NCBI GenBank assembly: GCA_002436485.1
Contig: DJMK01000046.1
Span: forward strand, 1 to 10,129
From: Proteobacteria bacterium UBA6492
Lineage (GTDB): Bacteria > Pseudomonadota > Gammaproteobacteria > UBA6429 > Thiohalophilaceae
Direction: 5' to 3'
DNA length: 10,129 nt
In this document: in pieces, positions 6,862-10,129 of the stretch
Layout of the letters: each line of letters opens with the position of its first letter
How positions within the stretch are numbered: the first letter of the stretch is position 1
Translations under genes and position numbers: made by a program
Notes under the pieces: generated by a model
The model's database searches: none
Told to the model about the DNA's origin: nothing
The model's input: the letters and a program-made list of their open reading frames with translations, nothing else

Positions 6862-6886
6862 ATTGTCTGAACGATAAATAGACAAT
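6862..6886. repeat. Inverted repeat between the pstS terminator and the pstC Pho box
   Basis: ATTGTCT (6862-6868) and AGACAAT (6880-6886) are perfect 7-base inverted copies around an 11-base AT-rich centre. On the + strand the second arm is followed by TTTT (6887-6890). It could be a weak second terminator or an operator; the long loop and AT-rich stem make a strong terminator unlikely. Confidence 0.5.
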
Positions 6887-6888
6887 TT

Positions 6889-6922
6889 TTGTCATATAAC
6901 TGTCACAATTCACGGATATGCT
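6889..6922 (+). promoter_or_regulatory. Pho box and -10 before pstC
   Basis: TTGTCAT (6889-6895), 4 bases, then CTGTCAC (6900-6906) form a PhoB dimer site with the 11-base period. After exactly 10 bases comes TATGCT (6917-6922), 4 of 6 to the -10 consensus. Spacing equals that of the phoB and pstS sites in this window. The expected transcription start (about 6929) coincides with the pstC start codon. The site is downstream of the pstS terminator, so it should re-initiate transcription of the permease genes. Confidence 0.76.
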
Positions 6923-6928
6923 CTCGTG

Positions 6929-9196
6929 ATGCCTGAACCATCTTCATCTGCCGTGCTGAAAAACAAGGAGAGCCTGTATTTTCGCTGGCGCTTGTTTCTT
7001 GATCGCTTTATGCGACATGGTGTTGCTTTTGGCGGTATCAGCATCATTATTGCCATTACGCTTATCTTTTTATACCTGCTGATTGTTGTCTTTCCCATTT
7101 TTAAATCGGCCAGTGTCGAGAAAGTTGCGAGTTATTCATCTCCGTCCACTGATTCATCGGTTTCCACGTTACACATGGCAATGGAGGAACAGAATGAGGT
7201 TGCGCTGCAGATTACTGGTGAGGGACGCTTTTTATTCTTTGATGCGCATACTGGCGAAACGTTACTGAACTATTTGCCTGCACTACCTAAAGGCGTCAGA
7301 GTAACCTCTTTTGCAAATGCCGATCCGGCACGTAATACCGTTGCACTTGGTTTAAGTAACGGTCATGCCATTGTGCTGAAACACCACTACAAGGTGTCTT
7401 ACCCTGAAGGCAAACGCCTGATTACACCGCAAGTAGAATATCCGTTGGGCGAAGAAGCGGTGCTTATCGATACGCAAGATAGCGCAATCAGCACGCTTGC
7501 CGTGGAAAACAGTGAAGAAGGGGTCACGCTGGCAGCCGCCACGGAAGATGATCGAATCGTGCTTGTTTCTTTTCAGAAGGAAGAATCTTTCCTTGATGAT
7601 AGCATCAAGATTGAGCGCATCGAGTCATACTTGCCATACACGGCAAGCGAAGTTTCACATTTATTGATCGACAAAGACCAGCGTGAACTTTATATCGCAA
7701 GCGAAGGTGGCAACCTGACGTTCTACGATATTCAAGACAAAACAGAGCCAAAACTACTACAAGCCCTTACGGTTACACATTCAGGTGCAGAGCTAACAAG
7801 CTTGAGATCACTCACTGGCGGAATATCGATTCTGGTGGGTGGGTCTGATGGCCATCTTGCCCAGTGGTCGCTGGTCAGAAATGAAAATAACCAGGAACAG
7901 CTTGTTAAGTTCAGAGAGTTTGAAAAGCATCAGGCTGGGATCACCCAGATAGTGCCCGAATTTGCCCGTAAAGGGTTTATTGCCAAAGACAGTAGTGGTG
8001 TGCTTGGTATCTATCACACTACGGCTGAGCGCACGATATTGCGTGACAGTTTCTCCGATAAGGAAATGCATTTCGTAGCCTTATCGCCCCGGTCAAACGG
8101 CATGTTGTTGCTCAGCTCTGACAACAAAATTGAATTATGGAAAATTCATAACGAACATCCCGAAATCTCATGGAAGTCACTGTGGGGCAAGGTATGGTAT
8201 GAGAGTTACGAGGAACCGCAGTATTTGTGGCAGTCCTCATCTGCCAGTAACGACTTTGAACCTAAATTCTCGCTTGTGCCGATCTCGTTTGGTACCTTGA
8301 AAGCGGCTTTTTATGCCATGCTAATTGCCGTGCCGCTGGCCATCATGGGTGCCATTTTCACGTCGCAATTTATGTCGCCACGCATGCGTCGTGTAGTTAA
8401 ACCATCTATTGAAATCATGGAAGCTCTTCCCACAGTTATCCTGGGTTTCCTGGCGGGGCTTTGGCTAGCACCGCTTATGGAAGATAATTTGCCCGGCATA
8501 TTCTCGCTGCTGTTAATGTTGCCTCCTGGCATTTTGCTGGCTGCTTACCTGTGGCAACGTGCCCCACAACAAATCCGTTATCTCGTGCCGGATGGATGGG
8601 AAGGTGCATTACTTATCCCCGTCGTTTTGTTGATAGGCTGGATTTCCTTTTTGATGAGTCCTGTGATTGAAAACGTGTTTTTCGGCGGTGATATGCCGCA
8701 GTGGTTAAGTGCTGAACTGGGGATCAGTTTTGACCAACGAAATTCTCTCGTTGTTGGACTGGCCATGGGCTTTGCAGTAATTCCCACGATTTTTTCAATT
8801 GCAGAAGATGCCCTGTTTGCTGTGCCCAAGCATCTAATCCATGGTTCGCTGGCACTGGGCGCTACCCCCTGGCAGACCTTATCACGCGTCGTGATTCTAA
8901 CAGCCAGCCCGGGTATTTTCTCAGCAGTGATGATAGGCCTGGGACGCGCTGTTGGTGAAACCATGATTGTTCTAATGGCCACAGGTAATACACCTGTGAT
9001 GGACTTCAGTATTTTTCAGGGTATGCGCACGTTGTCTGCAAATATTGCGGTCGAGATGCCTGAGTCTGAAGTGGACAGTACGCACTACCGCGTGTTGTTC
9101 CTGGCAGCTCTTGTTTTATTCGCGTTTACCTTCATTTTTAACACCGCTGCAGAAGTGGTCCGGCAACGATTGAGAAAAAAATACAGTTCGCTCTGA
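6929..9196 (+). CDS. pstC: Phosphate ABC transporter permease PstC, long form with periplasmic insert
   Basis: One of two membrane subunits of the Pst phosphate importer. At 755 residues it is far longer than E. coli PstC (319) and resembles the long Pseudomonas-type form. After a cytoplasmic N-terminus comes the first membrane helix (about residues 31-58). A large soluble region (about 60-445) follows, rich in beta strands with WD/propeller-like repeats (GRFLFFDAHTGETL, GGNLTFYDIQDKTE, GSDGHLAQWSLV, DNKIELWKI). The permease core (about 450-755) has several helices and the EAA-type loop HGSLALGATPWQTLSRVVILTASPGIFSAVMIGLGRAVGETM, which contacts the ATPase PstB. ATG 6929 is chosen; GTG 6926 is directly upstream in frame, and neither has a strong ribosome binding site. 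pstA follows 18 bases after the TGA. Confidence 0.93.
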   Translation: MPEPSSSAVLKNKESLYFRWRLFLDRFMRHGVAFGGISIIIAITLIFLYLLIVVFPIFKSASVEKVASYSSPSTDSSVSTLHMAMEEQNEVALQITGEGRFLFFDAHTGETLLNYLPALPKGVRVTSFANADPARNTVALGLSNGHAIVLKHHYKVSYPEGKRLITPQVEYPLGEEAVLIDTQDSAISTLAVENSEEGVTLAAATEDDRIVLVSFQKEESFLDDSIKIERIESYLPYTASEVSHLLIDKDQRELYIASEGGNLTFYDIQDKTEPKLLQALTVTHSGAELTSLRSLTGGISILVGGSDGHLAQWSLVRNENNQEQLVKFREFEKHQAGITQIVPEFARKGFIAKDSSGVLGIYHTTAERTILRDSFSDKEMHFVALSPRSNGMLLLSSDNKIELWKIHNEHPEISWKSLWGKVWYESYEEPQYLWQSSSASNDFEPKFSLVPISFGTLKAAFYAMLIAVPLAIMGAIFTSQFMSPRMRRVVKPSIEIMEALPTVILGFLAGLWLAPLMEDNLPGIFSLLLMLPPGILLAAYLWQRAPQQIRYLVPDGWEGALLIPVVLLIGWISFLMSPVIENVFFGGDMPQWLSAELGISFDQRNSLVVGLAMGFAVIPTIFSIAEDALFAVPKHLIHGSLALGATPWQTLSRVVILTASPGIFSAVMIGLGRAVGETMIVLMATGNTPVMDFSIFQGMRTLSANIAVEMPESEVDSTHYRVLFLAALVLFAFTFIFNTAAEVVRQRLRKKYSSL

Positions 9197-9214
9197 TAAT
9201 GAATGGCGTAAAGC

Positions 9215-10129
9215 ATGAAACTACGTGATTGGTATAAAAGTGGTTCTCCCTGGATCTGGCTGAATGCAGCAGCGGTCAGTGTGAGTCTGATCATGGTTTT
9301 TGGACTGCTCTTGCTCATCATGGTGCGCGGTATGGGCTTTTTCTGGCCATCCAATGTCATGGAACTTACATATAGCAATAAGGCAGGGCAGCAGGAGAAG
9401 TTGATAGGGGAAATTTGGGATGATGAAATTGTAAATGCGCAGACTTTGCGTGATGCCGGTTTTGATATTGACAAGGATGTGACCGAGGTGGAACGTTACT
9501 TGTTAAAAGTTGGTAACCGTGATGTTTATGGCGTCGATTTCAAGTCAATCATTGCGCCAAACATCAAAAAATCAAACATGCCACAAGACCTTGTTGTGGT
9601 GGTGCGGCATGAGTGGGGAAACTTTTATGGATTTCTAAAGGAGGTTAAGGAAAACGGTAACAGTGTTGCATTACAGGGAAGAGAAATCTGGACCATTTTC
9701 GAGGAACGCATGGCGCGATCAAACGAGCTACATGCACAGATAAAGGAAATCGAAAAAGGCGACATCGGTGAAATTAATTATGGGTTAGAACAACTGCGCC
9801 TGAAAAAGCGCCGTTTTGAACTGGACAATAACCTGACAGAAGATAACCTGGCAGCAATTCAAGATGAAAAAGCGGAATACGACAAACGTTATGCAGTACT
9901 GCAGAAAAAGCTTGATGAACTTTACCGTGAAATTGCAAGGGACAGTTTTACCGCTGAAATTCAGACCGGCAAGGTAATTGAAATTCCGTTTGAAAAAGTC
10001 GTCAAGGCCTACAAGCCCAATGCGATGAACTGGTTTTCCAAGCTGGGAATGTATTTTGGCAATATTTGGGAGTTCGTCAGTGACGATCCGCGTGACGCCA
10101 ACACCGAAGGTGGTGTATTCCCGGCTATT
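9215..10129 (+). CDS. pstA: Phosphate ABC transporter permease PstA, long form (partial, 3' end outside window)
   Basis: The frame runs open from ATG 9215 to the window edge, 305 codons. It begins MKLRDWYKSGSPWIWLNAAAVSVSL, with a first membrane helix at about residues 16-40 (LIMVFGLLLLIMVRGMGFFWP). An extra soluble region at about 45-265 includes a charged, heptad-like coiled coil (about 165-245, NELHAQIKEIEK to LQKKLDELYREIARD). The visible end, FVSDDPRDANTEGGVFPAI, is how the permease core starts in long PstA proteins. E. coli PstA (296 residues) lacks the insert; Pseudomonas-type PstA is about 500-560. The insert should be periplasmic like that of PstC, but that is inferred from the single preceding helix. 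The gene starts 18 bases after pstC with a weak ribosome binding site, so it is probably co-transcribed and coupled. Confidence 0.9.
   Translation, partial: MKLRDWYKSGSPWIWLNAAAVSVSLIMVFGLLLLIMVRGMGFFWPSNVMELTYSNKAGQQEKLIGEIWDDEIVNAQTLRDAGFDIDKDVTEVERYLLKVGNRDVYGVDFKSIIAPNIKKSNMPQDLVVVVRHEWGNFYGFLKEVKENGNSVALQGREIWTIFEERMARSNELHAQIKEIEKGDIGEINYGLEQLRLKKRRFELDNNLTEDNLAAIQDEKAEYDKRYAVLQKKLDELYREIARDSFTAEIQTGKVIEIPFEKVVKAYKPNAMNWFSKLGMYFGNIWEFVSDDPRDANTEGGVFPAI

Noticed and set aside
6926..6928. GTG immediately upstream as the pstC start
   Set aside because: The directly following ATG 6929 is the better start codon and the one-residue difference has no consequence; the GTG would also lie upstream of the predicted transcription start.
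8578..8982. Minus-strand 134-codon frame inside pstC
   Set aside because: Antisense shadow of the conserved permease core, with low-complexity composition and no family features.

Overview
The window is a phosphate (Pho) locus from a bacterium that looks like a free-living gammaproteobacterium. The evidence is protein resemblance: PstS, PhoB, PhoR and the long PstC/PstA are of the Pseudomonas type, the small SH3-domain membrane protein resembles YgiM, and ppk and ppx face each other tail to tail, an order I recall from Pseudomonas aeruginosa. Base composition is moderate (not GC-rich) and similar throughout. I see no insertion sequences, tRNAs, rRNAs, CRISPR arrays or other signs of recent transfer. 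I could not run any search, so the taxon below class level is open.

Layout, left to right: the C-terminal end of polyphosphate kinase ppk1 (+, cut by the window edge); exopolyphosphatase ppx (-), whose stop codon directly abuts the ppk1 stop; a divergent SixA-type histidine phosphatase (+); a YgiM-like SH3/coiled-coil/transmembrane protein (-); then a run of + strand genes: phoB, phoR, pstS, pstC and pstA, the last cut by the right edge. No stretch of 300 bases lacks a gene. The longest gap (about 3496-3717) carries the phoB promoter.

The strongest non-coding signals are three PhoB-binding sites (Pho boxes), each with exactly 10 bases between the last 7-mer and a -10-like hexamer: one before phoB (3644-3661), a four-repeat array before pstS (5743-5782), and one between pstS and pstC (6889-6906), downstream of a clear rho-independent terminator (6827-6852). 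This suggests PhoBR autoregulates, that pstS is made in excess as its own transcript ending at the terminator, and that pstC onward is re-initiated from a separate Pho-controlled promoter.

Together the genes cover high-affinity phosphate capture (PstS), uptake (PstC, PstA; pstB and phoU probably lie beyond the right edge), sensing and transcription control (PhoR, PhoB), and the polyphosphate reserve (Ppk1 makes it, Ppx degrades it). SixA and the YgiM-like protein are less obvious partners. I see no clearly undescribed system. The points most worth a second look are the internal pstC promoter whose predicted start site falls on the start codon, the large extra periplasmic domains in both permease subunits, and the gene neighbourhood of sixA and the YgiM-like gene.
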